Assembly: GCA_900551265.1 (NCBI GenBank)
Contig: URVL01000048.1
Coordinates: 1-13,990 of the forward strand
Length of the DNA stretch: 13,990 nt
From: an uncultured Eubacteriales bacterium
Lineage (GTDB): Bacteria; Bacillota; Clostridia; Oscillospirales; QAMX01
Direction: 5' to 3'
Shown: positions 6,633 through 13,826 of the stretch, piece after piece
How the letters are laid out: the number at the start of each line of letters is the position of its first letter
Numbering within the stretch: the first letter of the stretch is position 1
Program-made: the position numbers and the translations under genes
Notes under the pieces: generated by a model
What the model was told of the DNA's origin: nothing
Database searches by the model: none
Seen by the model: the letters and a program-made list of their open reading frames with translations, nothing else

Positions 6633-7391
6633 ATGTATAACAAAGAACAAATTGATTCGGAATTCATGAAAACACATGGATTCCGAAAAAAGGGAACGGC
6701 TTTCTTTCGTGTATTGGCCAGTGAGATTTTGCAGGTCGTAAAGACTGAAAAGGGGCGAGGCGGAGCTGAGATACAATTTGGCGTGTTCTCTCTGTATTCG
6801 GAATTGCTGCCGCAATGGCTGACTTCCTCCGGCTGTATTCCGCGATACCACGTTATCGCTTTTCTTGGCAGACGCTCGGTTCTGTCGCTAGATCCGAGCG
6901 GCCGGGTCGAGATAATTGGGATGAAGGAGCAACTTGATATTTTTTATCAGAAAGCCGTTCCGTGGCTGGATTCTATCATAACGCAGGAACAGTTATGCGA
7001 TGGACAGCTGATTATGGATACATGCGCCGGAGGAAAGTATCTTTGGAACGATATGCTCAAATTTGCTCCGTTCTTGAAAATCCGGGACTGGCAATGCGCG
7101 GAAATGGTTCTTTCTGCGATTCTGGAACAGCACGGGTTTACGGTCAGCACACTGCAGGTCGATACAGGTTCCTGTAAATCGGATACTTGGAAGAATGCGT
7201 TTGGGCTATACAATGATGATATAGAACTGTTTCGAAGATTTCCGAGATGCAAACAAAAGACCACCGGTGATTTGCACAAAGAATTCATTTTAGAAAAAGT
7301 CCGCGCACGAGATGAAGCTTGGGCGGAAAGCTATTTGGAGGAAATCTATCAGAAAAATAGGAAACTGCTCCGAGAAGCAAGGATCATATAA
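6633..7391 (+). CDS. DUF4304-like protein, putative immunity protein (module D)
   Basis: 252 aa from ATG 6633; the frame is open upstream to 6534, but MYNKEQIDSEFMKTHGFRKK is a natural N-terminus and a weak purine-rich SD (CGAGG) precedes it. The start FMKTHGFRKKGTAFFRV, then EILQVVKTEKGRGG, then IQFGVFSLY follows the DUF4304 pattern (GF-x-KKG-x-x-F-x-R...I-x-Q-V-V...F-x-x-x-x-G-x-x). The C-terminal half contains VPWLDSIITQEQL, a second alpha-rich part (LKIRDWQCAEMVLSAILEQHG), and a basic, charged tail. No membrane segment. DUF4304-type proteins are found beside polymorphic toxins and are often treated as immunity-like; activity is unknown. The toxin is missing upstream. The stop TAA ends 1 base before palindrome copy 3. 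Confidence 0.7.
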   Translation: MYNKEQIDSEFMKTHGFRKKGTAFFRVLASEILQVVKTEKGRGGAEIQFGVFSLYSELLPQWLTSSGCIPRYHVIAFLGRRSVLSLDPSGRVEIIGMKEQLDIFYQKAVPWLDSIITQEQLCDGQLIMDTCAGGKYLWNDMLKFAPFLKIRDWQCAEMVLSAILEQHGFTVSTLQVDTGSCKSDTWKNAFGLYNDDIELFRRFPRCKQKTTGDLHKEFILEKVRARDEAWAESYLEEIYQKNRKLLREARII

Positions 7392-7392
7392 T

Positions 7393-7427
7393 ACCAGCTA
7401 AAGATGAAACTTGCATCTTTAGCAGGT
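7393..7427 (+). repeat. 35-bp palindrome, copy 3
   Basis: Differs from consensus at position 4 (A for T, outer stem) and position 20 (G for T, near the centre); 33 of 35 match. It starts 1 base after the stop of the 6633 gene. The following leader region is slightly altered (ATAGGAAGTGACACC before TTG 7461). Confidence 0.93.
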
Positions 7428-7460
7428 CTGACCTACAGATAATGAATAGGAAGTGACACC

Positions 7461-8657
7461 TTGAACCAAACGAAATTCTATTTCCCACTGATCTTTATAT
7501 CGCTGGAGGACGAGCCGTGGGAGCCGATCGAGCCGAATCCGAATGCGTCCCCGGAGGACGATTCGGACGTTGCAGCGCAGGATCTGTCTCAGTCCGACTG
7601 GACGCTTGCCTCGACCGAGACTGTGACGCATGACTATCTGACCCAAAGCGGCAGGGTCGCAAGGGAAACGATCCGGCAGAGTGTCGGCGGGACGGTTCTG
7701 AAAACGGAAACTTTGGATTTCTTCTATGACGAATCCGGCAGACCGTTTGCTTTTAACTACTCCGTTGACGGCGGTATTGCAAGCACCTATTATTACATCC
7801 TCAATCTGCAAGGTGACGTGGTCCAGATCATTGACGCAAATGGCGTCATGCAGGCAGAATACGTCTACTCCCCGTGGGGCGAAGTGATTTCTGCCGAGGG
7901 CGGTCTGGCCGAGATCAATCCGCTCAGGTATCGCGGATATTATTATGATTCCGAGACGGGGTTCTACTATTTGCAGAGTAGGTACTATGACCCGGAGAAT
8001 CATAGGTTTATCAATGCGGATAGTTATGCGAGTACGGGGCAAGGATTTCTTGGCGTAAATATGTTTGCATATTGCAATAATTTACCTGTAATACTCCATG
8101 ATTCTAACGGCGAATTTCCGAGTCTATTGATTGTCATCCCAATTGTGATTATTGCTGGACTGCTTGGTGGTTGCGAATCGGAGATGGAAAAAAAGTGGCC
8201 AAAAGAAGGCCATTATAAATACAAGCCTCGCGGTAGTAGTTCAATGGATGATAATTGCTATAGCTATGCGTTCGACTACAATGGCGTCTGCGATCCTGGA
8301 GACTCATCTGGTGTCAGCTCGAGGTTGGATGATGCTGGCGGTGAACCTCACTATAATCTAGGAAGCATAAAAGAAGGGGTCTTGGCTGATGCAGCAGTAC
8401 GAGGTAAGAATGTAAAATATCTTCCGAACGAATATATTAATTACAAAATTCCAGACGGAGCATATTTGATTGCTTGTAAAATTTCGAGCGATGCAACGGA
8501 CTATCACTTTGCCGTGATGTTGTCAGATGGTATTTGGATCGATAAGCCGGGCATCGGCGAGACCAGATATGGTGCTATTGACGGATTTGCAAATACTTGG
8601 ACTATCGGTGACATAACGTATGCGGGAGATACAATGTATTTCCTCTACACCCCATAA
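7461..8657 (+). CDS. Rhs C-terminal module protein with Cys/His hydrolase-like tip (module E)
   Basis: 398 aa from TTG 7461 (SD AGGAAGTGA). Leader MNQTKFYFPLIFISLED, an acidic-Pro linker (EPWEPIEPNPNA), the SDWTLASTETVTHDYL segment, then the Rhs terminus (about 58-213) without any YD core before it, boundary HDSNG. A hydrophobic segment follows at about 220-236. The tip has NCYSYAF (C266) and, 83 residues later, DYHFAVMLSDGIWIDKPG (H349), the order and spacing of a papain/NlpC-P60-like cysteine hydrolase; the W-x-x-KPG box after the histidine is shared with uncharacterised proteins of that type. A third polar residue would come from the following strand. If correct, the target is peptidoglycan or a peptide/amide bond. 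Its small size means it is a stand-alone tip, like orphan Rhs tips known in Enterobacteria. Confidence 0.83.
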   Translation: MNQTKFYFPLIFISLEDEPWEPIEPNPNASPEDDSDVAAQDLSQSDWTLASTETVTHDYLTQSGRVARETIRQSVGGTVLKTETLDFFYDESGRPFAFNYSVDGGIASTYYYILNLQGDVVQIIDANGVMQAEYVYSPWGEVISAEGGLAEINPLRYRGYYYDSETGFYYLQSRYYDPENHRFINADSYASTGQGFLGVNMFAYCNNLPVILHDSNGEFPSLLIVIPIVIIAGLLGGCESEMEKKWPKEGHYKYKPRGSSSMDDNCYSYAFDYNGVCDPGDSSGVSSRLDDAGGEPHYNLGSIKEGVLADAAVRGKNVKYLPNEYINYKIPDGAYLIACKISSDATDYHFAVMLSDGIWIDKPGIGETRYGAIDGFANTWTIGDITYAGDTMYFLYTP

Positions 8658-8687
8658 ATCAATGGGATGTAATAGGAGGAATACATT

Positions 8688-9389
8688 ATGAATAATTGGA
8701 TCAAACGGCTCTGCACTGCTGCGTTTTTTCCGGCGGCCCTGACCTGCATACTTCTGGCGCTCTGGCTGTTTCCGCCTGCGGTCCCGGTCGACAATATTAC
8801 ACCTGCGGAGGATATCATTTCGCGCGAATATAGCTTGGAGCGGCTGCTTCTCACAAAAGCAATCTTTGATGTCCGGCATGGCTTTGAGGAAGTTACTGCG
8901 CAGCAGCTTGCGCGGGAAACCGGAGTCCTGCTGGAATGCAGGAGGCAGATTACAGAGCGGCAATACTATTATGTTGTGGAAGGGTGCGGCTATCAATGCT
9001 TTCTCTTCGCTGATGAAGACGATATTCTGTATGATGCTATGATTTTCGGCGGCTTTGCTTCGCAGGCGGATGTCAAGGATATAATCGCTGACCTTGAGAA
9101 CGTCGGGATCGACATGACGGTCGATGAAACATCGCAGTTTTATCTGCGGGATAATTATCGCGTGGTAAAGCATGTTCCGGGGATCGATTATCTGTATTTT
9201 CCTCTTGCGGACGGCGTGATGATCATGAGTCGGCCAACCTTGTACAACCATGAGGCTGAGCCGCAGTATTACTTCTACAGCGATGCGGATTGGCCTGCTG
9301 CTGAGGCGGAATGGAAAGACCGATACGGGATGTCATGGAGCAATCCATATAATATTCTGCCGATCGATAAGACCGCGTGGCCTAAATAA
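8688..9389 (+). CDS. membrane-anchored protein, putative immunity for the module E tip
   Basis: 233 aa from ATG 8688; strong SD AGGAGGA (8674-8680) with 7 bases spacing, 30 bp after the toxin stop. Basic N-terminus and one membrane helix (about residues 9-29: CTAAFFPAALTCILLALWLF), then a 200-residue soluble part. It contains a helical piece (SLERLLLTKAIFDVRHGFEE), a strand-rich middle (YYYVVEGCGYQCFLFADEDD, with two Cys) and a C-terminal YYFYSDADWPAAEAEWKDRY. With an N-in orientation the soluble part lies outside, where a wall-cleaving toxin would act; that fits tip E but is inference. Family not recognised. Confidence 0.68.
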   Translation: MNNWIKRLCTAAFFPAALTCILLALWLFPPAVPVDNITPAEDIISREYSLERLLLTKAIFDVRHGFEEVTAQQLARETGVLLECRRQITERQYYYVVEGCGYQCFLFADEDDILYDAMIFGGFASQADVKDIIADLENVGIDMTVDETSQFYLRDNYRVVKHVPGIDYLYFPLADGVMIMSRPTLYNHEAEPQYYFYSDADWPAAEAEWKDRYGMSWSNPYNILPIDKTAWPK

Positions 9390-9414
9390 GGCGGCAGCAT
9401 TGATTCGATGCAGA

Positions 9415-9449
9415 ACCTGCTAAAGATGAAACTTTCATCTTCAGCAGGT
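9415..9449 (+). repeat. 35-bp palindrome, copy 4
   Basis: 34 of 35 match; the only change is C for T at position 28. It lies 25 bases after the stop of the 8688 gene. The leader TTG follows at 9484 after AAAGGAAGTGACC. Confidence 0.94.
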
Positions 9450-9483
9450 CCGCCCCACAGACTACAGAAAGGAAGTGACCTTC

Positions 9484-10020
9484 TTGCGCCAAACGGCACG
9501 CTATCCCTTACGGACAATCCTTTCTGCCGAGAACTGCCATCGGGCCACCGCCGACTGGCAGTGCGCCGTGGGGACCATCGTGCCGAAGGAGAGCGGCAAA
9601 ACGATCCGGCGGATCATTGTCTACTGCGCGTTCGACCACAATTCCGGCACGGCCCGGTTCGACAACCTCTCCCTGCGGCAGGAGCCGGTGCAGACCTACT
9701 CCTATAACGCCGACGGCAACGTCACCGCCGCCACGCAGACCGGCACGGGCACGGAAAAGGCGGGCTACACCGGCGCGTGGCAGCGTTATACCGCCCCGGT
9801 GCACAGCAATGTAACGGTTAGCGCAACATACACGAAGATCACGACATATTACACGGTCACCTTCGTGGCGGATGGCTTCACGGTCAAGACCATGCAGGTC
9901 TACAGCGGCTACATACTCAAGGACAGCGATTACCCGAGCGTTCCGGAAAAGCTGGGCTGCGATGGACACGGTCACAAGTGGCGTGTTTTCCCGGATAACA
10001 GAATTGATTTTGTAAAATAA
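9484..10020 (+). pseudogene. mosaic Rhs core remnant: leader, carbohydrate-binding-like end, YD start, InlB-like repeat (module F)
   Basis: 178 codons from TTG 9484. The first residues (MRQTARYPLRTILSAEN) are a worn version of the leader of module C (MRRTKLIFPLIILSLED). Residues about 20-70 are GC-rich: DWQCAVGTIVPKESGKTI, then FDHNSGTARFDNLSLRQEP, the end of a carbohydrate-binding-like domain typical of the region just before the YD repeats, then YSYNADGNVTAA, the first YD repeat. At about residue 93 the sequence jumps to an InlB-like unit (GYTGAWQRYTAPVHSNVTV) and a second unit (VTFVADGFTVKTMQV) that ends in unrelated CDGHGHKW. There is no Rhs terminus and no tip. It is an in-frame junk fusion of pieces normally far apart in a long Rhs gene. 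TAA overlaps the next gene's ATG by 1 base. Confidence 0.7.
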
Positions 10021-10289
10021 TGAGTACCAATGATTGGAGTATAACTATGCAAGAAAACTGGTATGACTGGGCTGTTAGAACGAAGGACTATCTGCACAAT
10101 GCAACGCTTTCCCCGCGGCAATTTGACGCGGAGAAAACGGACCATGTCCACTGCGAGATTTGTTGGGCAAAATTCAGCAAGCGTTCCGAGGATCTGCATT
10201 TCGGCTATTATGAAGAGAAAAGCAATAGTTGGATCTGCGAAGAGTGCTTTCAAAGCTTTGGCGCATTATTTCATTGGCAACTAAAATAA
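10020..10289 (+). CDS. small zinc-ribbon protein, paralogue of the 6131 gene (module F)
   Basis: 89 aa if ATG 10020 is used, which overlaps the TAA of the mosaic frame (TAATG) and would be coupled; a second start, ATG 10047, has GGAG 7 bases upstream and gives 80 aa. The shared NDW-x-IT between this protein and the 6131 product favours the longer form. Cysteine pairs HCEIC (C45, C48) and WICEEC (C73, C76) form a probable zinc ribbon, ending FGALFHWQLK. No membrane segment. Like its paralogue it sits behind an Rhs remnant without a tip, so it looks like an orphan immunity gene; the matching toxin is not in the window. A 121-bp gap follows, in which I see nothing beyond a 4-bp stem. Confidence 0.68.
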   Translation: MSTNDWSITMQENWYDWAVRTKDYLHNATLSPRQFDAEKTDHVHCEICWAKFSKRSEDLHFGYYEEKSNSWICEECFQSFGALFHWQLK

Positions 10290-10410
10290 TGTCCATAATT
10301 TTTGAGATGCTTGTAAAAGTCATTTCTAAGCAGTCCATAGCAATGGCAGGAAATAGCCTTATTCGGCTTTCTACATTAAAATGACACCTCGGTGCTAGTC
10401 AGAACGGCAA

Positions 10411-10445
10411 ACCTGCTAAAGGCGAAACCTTCATCTTTAGCAGGT
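10411..10445 (+). repeat. 35-bp palindrome, copy 5
   Basis: The left arm carries GC at positions 12-13 (AAAGGCGAAA), the exact mirror of the GC change on the right arm of copy 1; the right arm is consensus apart from C at position 19. It lies 121 bases after the 10020 gene and 30 bases before the TTG at 10476. Confidence 0.92.
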
Positions 10446-10475
10446 ACACCAAAAACGAACAGGCAGGTGATACAT

Positions 10476-10697
10476 TTGCAGCAAACCAGATTTTTCTTTC
10501 CTATGATTTTCCTTTTGGGCGAGGAGGCAATTCCGAAACGGATTGGCTACACAGGTTTGTGGCCGAAAACAGGCGCGATCCATGGACTTGTTAATGGGGT
10601 CGTTCCTAATGAAGCGGTAAGAAGAGTTGCTATGATACCTTCGCAAAAAGAAAAAACGCCGTGGAAATTAATTTTTGTAGCGATGTTCAGTTTGTAG
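10476..10697 (+). pseudogene. leader plus short unrelated tail (module G)
   Basis: 73 codons from TTG 10476, with AGGCAGGTGA as SD, a diverged form of the usual AGGAAGTGA. Product starts MQQTRFFFPMIFLLGEEA, a diverged leader. The remaining 55 residues contain IGYTGLWPK, reminiscent of the InlB-like GYxGxW box, then a stretch without recognisable Rhs features and a basic-hydrophobic end (WKLIFVAMFSL). No Rhs terminus and no tip. It stops 19 bases before the next ATG, so translation could be coupled. I read it as a module whose Rhs part was deleted; a functional small peptide cannot be excluded. Confidence 0.6.
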
Positions 10698-10716
10698 AGA
10701 AGGGGTGCAGAGCAAC

Positions 10717-11829
10717 ATGAAGAAAACAAGAAGCAAAAACTTGCGCTCCTTCCTTTTCCTTCTCCTTGCAGCAGCTGCCTGTCTGGTCTTCTTCCACTAC
10801 AATAATCGAGTAATTCTTTATAACGTCCCGGGCGACGTTGCGGAAATTGGGGCGCATCCGGCTAACAACCGTCAGTATCGGGCAACTGTATGGATGGGAG
10901 TACATGCAAATGAATTATATTTTTATACCCGTACAGAGCTGCTCGTAAATCGGACAAAATACGGAGGGAAGCTGTGCATATTTAAAGATGAAACTGCTTG
11001 CAATATATCAAGGCTGTCTTACGATACAAACAATGTGAGGATAATGGGGCAAAGCGGGAAATACCTATATTATTGGGCTAATAAGCAGGAAAATAATTAT
11101 TCGCTTTACTGTTATGACCTGTCAACGAATACAAAACAGGCAATATATCGAGGTGATCCGCATGGTAAGAAGACCAGCTATTTCGCAGAAGACGGCACCT
11201 GCTATTTCCCGCTGGAAGTCGAACATCCCGAGGATGTACCACAGTTTGTTCATGTCTCCGGAACTGAAGTTTTGGAAGTATGTCCGCTTACAAAGGGATA
11301 TCCCCTTGGAGATAGAACATACGAGGTGGTAGCCGGATATGGCGATGTCGAAGCAGAACGAATTTTTTGCAAAGACCGTGACGGAATAACAACAGAGTTA
11401 ACATTTGAAAAGTGTCGCGCGAGTACGCGCGCAATCATCCCATGTGCCGGGGGACTTTTGATTCACAATGATCGCTTGTCAACAATGCTCTACTACATTT
11501 GCGATGATGGAGAGATGACGCTGCTGTTTTCCTTGCCATGTCTTGCATCACAAAGCTCTGTTCAAACCTGCGGCTCGACTGTCTATCTTTCTGTAAAACG
11601 CTATGTGTCACTCGGTGAAATTGGCATGCGCCGCCTTGAAAACGACACAGAGGAAGGAACGTGGCGTATTGACCTGAAAGACGGGACGAAGGAAAAGATA
11701 AACGATTATATTTTCTGCGGAATGTATAATTTTGATGACACCTGTATTTATTGCTGCGATGAGGATGGAAATATCTACCGGATGGAGCTGGATGGCGAGG
11801 TATCTCCTATTCTAGTGAGGAATAACTAA
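10717..11829 (+). CDS. membrane-anchored beta-propeller-like protein, putative immunity (module G)
   Basis: 370 aa from ATG 10717; AAGGGG at 10700-10705 gives 11 bases spacing, while the in-frame GTG at 10705 overlaps the SD and is unlikely. Basic N-terminus (MKKTRSKNLR), one membrane helix (about residues 11-27), then an extracytoplasmic domain of repeated strand pairs: NELYFYTRTELL, GKYLYYWANK with YSLYCYDLSTNTKQAIYRGD, GGLLIHNDRLSTMLYYICDD, STVYLSVKRY, DTCIYCCDEDGNIYRMELDG. This x-x-LYYxx...LYxYDL repeat is the pattern of DUF5050-like six-bladed beta-propellers. The toxin is missing upstream; an immunity role is inferred from position. It is the largest partner gene in the array and is AT-richer than the Rhs parts. 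Confidence 0.7.
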   Translation: MKKTRSKNLRSFLFLLLAAAACLVFFHYNNRVILYNVPGDVAEIGAHPANNRQYRATVWMGVHANELYFYTRTELLVNRTKYGGKLCIFKDETACNISRLSYDTNNVRIMGQSGKYLYYWANKQENNYSLYCYDLSTNTKQAIYRGDPHGKKTSYFAEDGTCYFPLEVEHPEDVPQFVHVSGTEVLEVCPLTKGYPLGDRTYEVVAGYGDVEAERIFCKDRDGITTELTFEKCRASTRAIIPCAGGLLIHNDRLSTMLYYICDDGEMTLLFSLPCLASQSSVQTCGSTVYLSVKRYVSLGEIGMRRLENDTEEGTWRIDLKDGTKEKINDYIFCGMYNFDDTCIYCCDEDGNIYRMELDGEVSPILVRNN

Positions 11830-11867
11830 GCGGGGAATTGTTCTGCTTACCGGGCGGGAGGGGCAAA

Positions 11868-11902
11868 ACCTGCTAAAGACGAAACTTTCATCTTTAGCAG
11901 GT
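11868..11902 (+). repeat. 35-bp palindrome, copy 6
   Basis: 34 of 35 match; C for T at position 13. It lies 38 bases after the stop of the 10717 gene. It is followed by the best-conserved leader region of the array. Confidence 0.94.
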
Positions 11903-11936
11903 CCCCAATAACCCACAGAAAGGAAGTGACCCCTTG
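11903..11936 (+). promoter_or_regulatory. conserved leader translation-start region (SD and TTG)
   Basis: Between palindrome and coding start every module keeps CCACAGAAAGGAAGTGACCC or a close form, with AAAGGAAGTGA as SD and TTG as start 4-6 bases later. Equivalent regions: 4974-5007, 6442-6475, 7428-7463, 9450-9486 and 10446-10478. The constant use of TTG and the short fixed distance to the palindrome suggest a weak, possibly controlled start. No -35/-10 promoter is evident nearby, so a shared long transcript is likely. Confidence 0.7.
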
Positions 11937-13121
11937 AACCAGACAAAACTCCTGTTCCCACTGATCTTTATTTCTCTGGAGGATGAGCCGTGGGAGCCGA
12001 TCGAGCCAAATCCGAACGCGGCCCCGGCGGAAGAGCCGGTTGCCGCGGAGCCGGGCTTGTCCGAATCCGACTGGACGCTTGCCTCGACTGAGACCGTGAC
12101 GCATGACTATCTCACGCAGAACGGCAAGGTCGCGAGAGAAACGATCCGGCAGGACGTCGGCGGTACGGTTTTGAGCACAAAAACGCTGGACTTCTTCTAC
12201 GATGATTCTGGCCGACCGTTTGCGTTCAATTACTCTGTTGACGGCAGCGACTTTGAGACATATTACTATATCCTCAACCTGCAAGGTGACGTGGTCCAGA
12301 TCATTGACGCAAATGGCGTCATGCAAGCAGAGTACATCTATTCCCCGTGGGGCGAGATAATCTCTGCGGAGGGCGATCTGGCCGAGATCAACCCGCTTAG
12401 ATATCGCGGGTATTACTATGATTCTGAGACGGGGTTCTACTATTTGCAGAGCAGATATTATGACCCCGAGAACCATCGTTTCATTAATGCGGACACAGAA
12501 TCCAGCACTGGACAGGGGTTCATCGGAACAAATGCATTTGTATATGTTCTCAACAATCCGGTTGCCTTGGCAGATAGTGGCGGAGATAAGGCGGATATCA
12601 CTATTTGGTCCCATCGAAAGACAAAATATACAGAGAATTATATTATTACCATGACGGCAGAAATGGTTATTGAAACGCCTATGTTCGACAAGATGACCGC
12701 TAAAGTGTCGAAAGATTCGCTCGCTGTTACTGCGTTAGGGAAAAAACTGCAGGGCGACTACTTATCGGCGAATTTCAGTATTGATGCAACAATGTCAGAT
12801 GACAGACTAGCTGTCATGGCAAGCTGCAGTGTGGGAAGCGAGCACTTTTCCGTTGGACTTTCCGGAGATGGACTTACCTTTAGCGGCAAGCTACCATTGA
12901 CTGAGGATTCTTATTTGAAGCTGAAGGTCGGAGTTATACCCAAACCGCAAGGAAAGGACCAAAAATTACGCGAGGCGGCGGGCTACATTGCACAACCTGT
13001 GTTTGGGTTTATTCTTCCGATCGGTTTAGGAATTGATGGCGCGCAGCAGCCGGGAATCATTGATTCTTCTGGGGGAATGGATGATTTCGTTCGCCCGCGT
13101 AGAACATGCCTGATATATTAA
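11934..13121 (+). CDS. Rhs C-terminal module protein with unassigned tip (module H)
   Basis: 395 aa from TTG 11934. Leader MNQTKLLFPLIFISLED, acidic-Pro linker, SDWTLASTETVTHDYL, then the Rhs terminus (about 58-215: YYILNLQGDVVQIIDANGVM, RYRGYYYDSETGFYYLQ, SRYYDPENHRFINAD) and the boundary ADSGG. The layout equals module E residue for residue up to about 213, after which the two proteins are unrelated. The tip (about 217-395) begins DITIWSHRKTKYTENY and is mostly alternating strand: IITMTAEMVIETPMF, LSANFSIDATMSDD, FSVGLSGDGLTFSGKL, YLKLKVGVIPK, followed by a short hydrophobic piece (YIAQPVFGFILPIGLGI) and a basic end (RPRRTCLIY). I see no catalytic motif; a membrane-acting or binding tip is possible but unproven. 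The partner gene starts 14 bases after the stop. Confidence 0.82.
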   Translation: MNQTKLLFPLIFISLEDEPWEPIEPNPNAAPAEEPVAAEPGLSESDWTLASTETVTHDYLTQNGKVARETIRQDVGGTVLSTKTLDFFYDDSGRPFAFNYSVDGSDFETYYYILNLQGDVVQIIDANGVMQAEYIYSPWGEIISAEGDLAEINPLRYRGYYYDSETGFYYLQSRYYDPENHRFINADTESSTGQGFIGTNAFVYVLNNPVALADSGGDKADITIWSHRKTKYTENYIITMTAEMVIETPMFDKMTAKVSKDSLAVTALGKKLQGDYLSANFSIDATMSDDRLAVMASCSVGSEHFSVGLSGDGLTFSGKLPLTEDSYLKLKVGVIPKPQGKDQKLREAAGYIAQPVFGFILPIGLGIDGAQQPGIIDSSGGMDDFVRPRRTCLIY

Positions 13122-13135
13122 GGAGGGTAAAATAC

Positions 13136-13816
13136 ATGAAAAGAAATATTCGAAGAGTTCTTATTGGGCTTGCATTCGCGGCAGCGGCATTGGTTCTGGT
13201 CGGCGTGCAGAAGTACTATCCTAAATATCGTGATTTCAGAGAACAGACAAATTACAGGTTTGCCTCCATTGCGGATTTCTTCTATCAGCTGGGGGAGGCC
13301 AGACTGCTATCCTATCAGTTTTCTGATCAGGACGTTTCGGATATCGAGGTTGGATTGCAGCACATTCGAACGATGGAGATCGTTACGTCACAGGGAAACA
13401 TGTATCTGCAGGCCGTTGCTGTGAAGTCAGCATTTGGAACGTATTATCGCTTTTTTGACTGCCATTACGATATTGACTGGGATCTTGTCTCTACGGCAGA
13501 TTTCTCTGATAAACTTGACGGTTTCGCGCGGATCAAGGCATTGCAGTTGGATGGCGGATTCCTTTTTCAGGTCATCGCATCCAGCTATTTTCTGGACAGC
13601 AACGGCCGACCGCTTGAGTCGTTCCGAATCAATCAGGACTATTATTTCAATCATTCCGAGTATCCGGGCTATTTGCAGCTGTTTTGGGTTGAGGGGGATG
13701 AATTGCCGGAGGGATATCATCTCTCGTGCCTTGATGACTCCTTTTTTAGCGTCGACTATGAAGGCTTGGTCGACTCTTACCAGAGAGAGAAGCTGTATCG
13801 TGAAGCGAATCGGTGA
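13136..13816 (+). CDS. membrane-anchored protein, putative immunity for the module H tip
   Basis: 226 aa from ATG 13136; the SD AAGGAGG overlaps the toxin stop TAA, with 8 bases spacing; the upstream in-frame ATG 13106 lies inside the toxin gene and lacks an SD. Basic start (MKRNIRR), one membrane helix at about residues 7-25, then a soluble part with FASIADFFYQLGEARLLSY, a strand-rich middle (YLQAVAVKSAFGTYYRFFDC), IDWDLVSTADFSDKLDGF and a Tyr/Asp-rich end (YYFNHSEYPGYLQLFWVEGD). The general plan (one N-terminal helix plus an extracytoplasmic alpha/beta domain) is shared with the 8688 partner, but I see no convincing similarity between them. Family not recognised. The palindrome copy 7 begins 11 bases after the stop. 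Confidence 0.68.
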   Translation: MKRNIRRVLIGLAFAAAALVLVGVQKYYPKYRDFREQTNYRFASIADFFYQLGEARLLSYQFSDQDVSDIEVGLQHIRTMEIVTSQGNMYLQAVAVKSAFGTYYRFFDCHYDIDWDLVSTADFSDKLDGFARIKALQLDGGFLFQVIASSYFLDSNGRPLESFRINQDYYFNHSEYPGYLQLFWVEGDELPEGYHLSCLDDSFFSVDYEGLVDSYQREKLYREANR

Positions 13817-13826
13817 GGGAGATAGG

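Noticed and set aside
8118..8170. Hydrophobic segment and Cys (GLLGGC) in tip E as a lipoprotein signal
   Set aside because: It lies about 220 residues into the protein, behind the Rhs terminus, so it cannot be an N-terminal lipobox; it is more likely a membrane-contact or translocation segment of the tip.
10355..10368. Small AGCC/GGCT stem followed by TTT in the 10290-10410 gap
   Set aside because: Only four base pairs and a three-base T-run; too weak for a terminator.
11847..12614. Long reverse-strand frames over the Rhs termini (also 7419-8042, 2929-3330, 8523-9251)
   Set aside because: They recur wherever the Rhs terminus recurs because the codon pattern of the sense strand keeps that antisense frame open; they begin without SDs and show no protein features.
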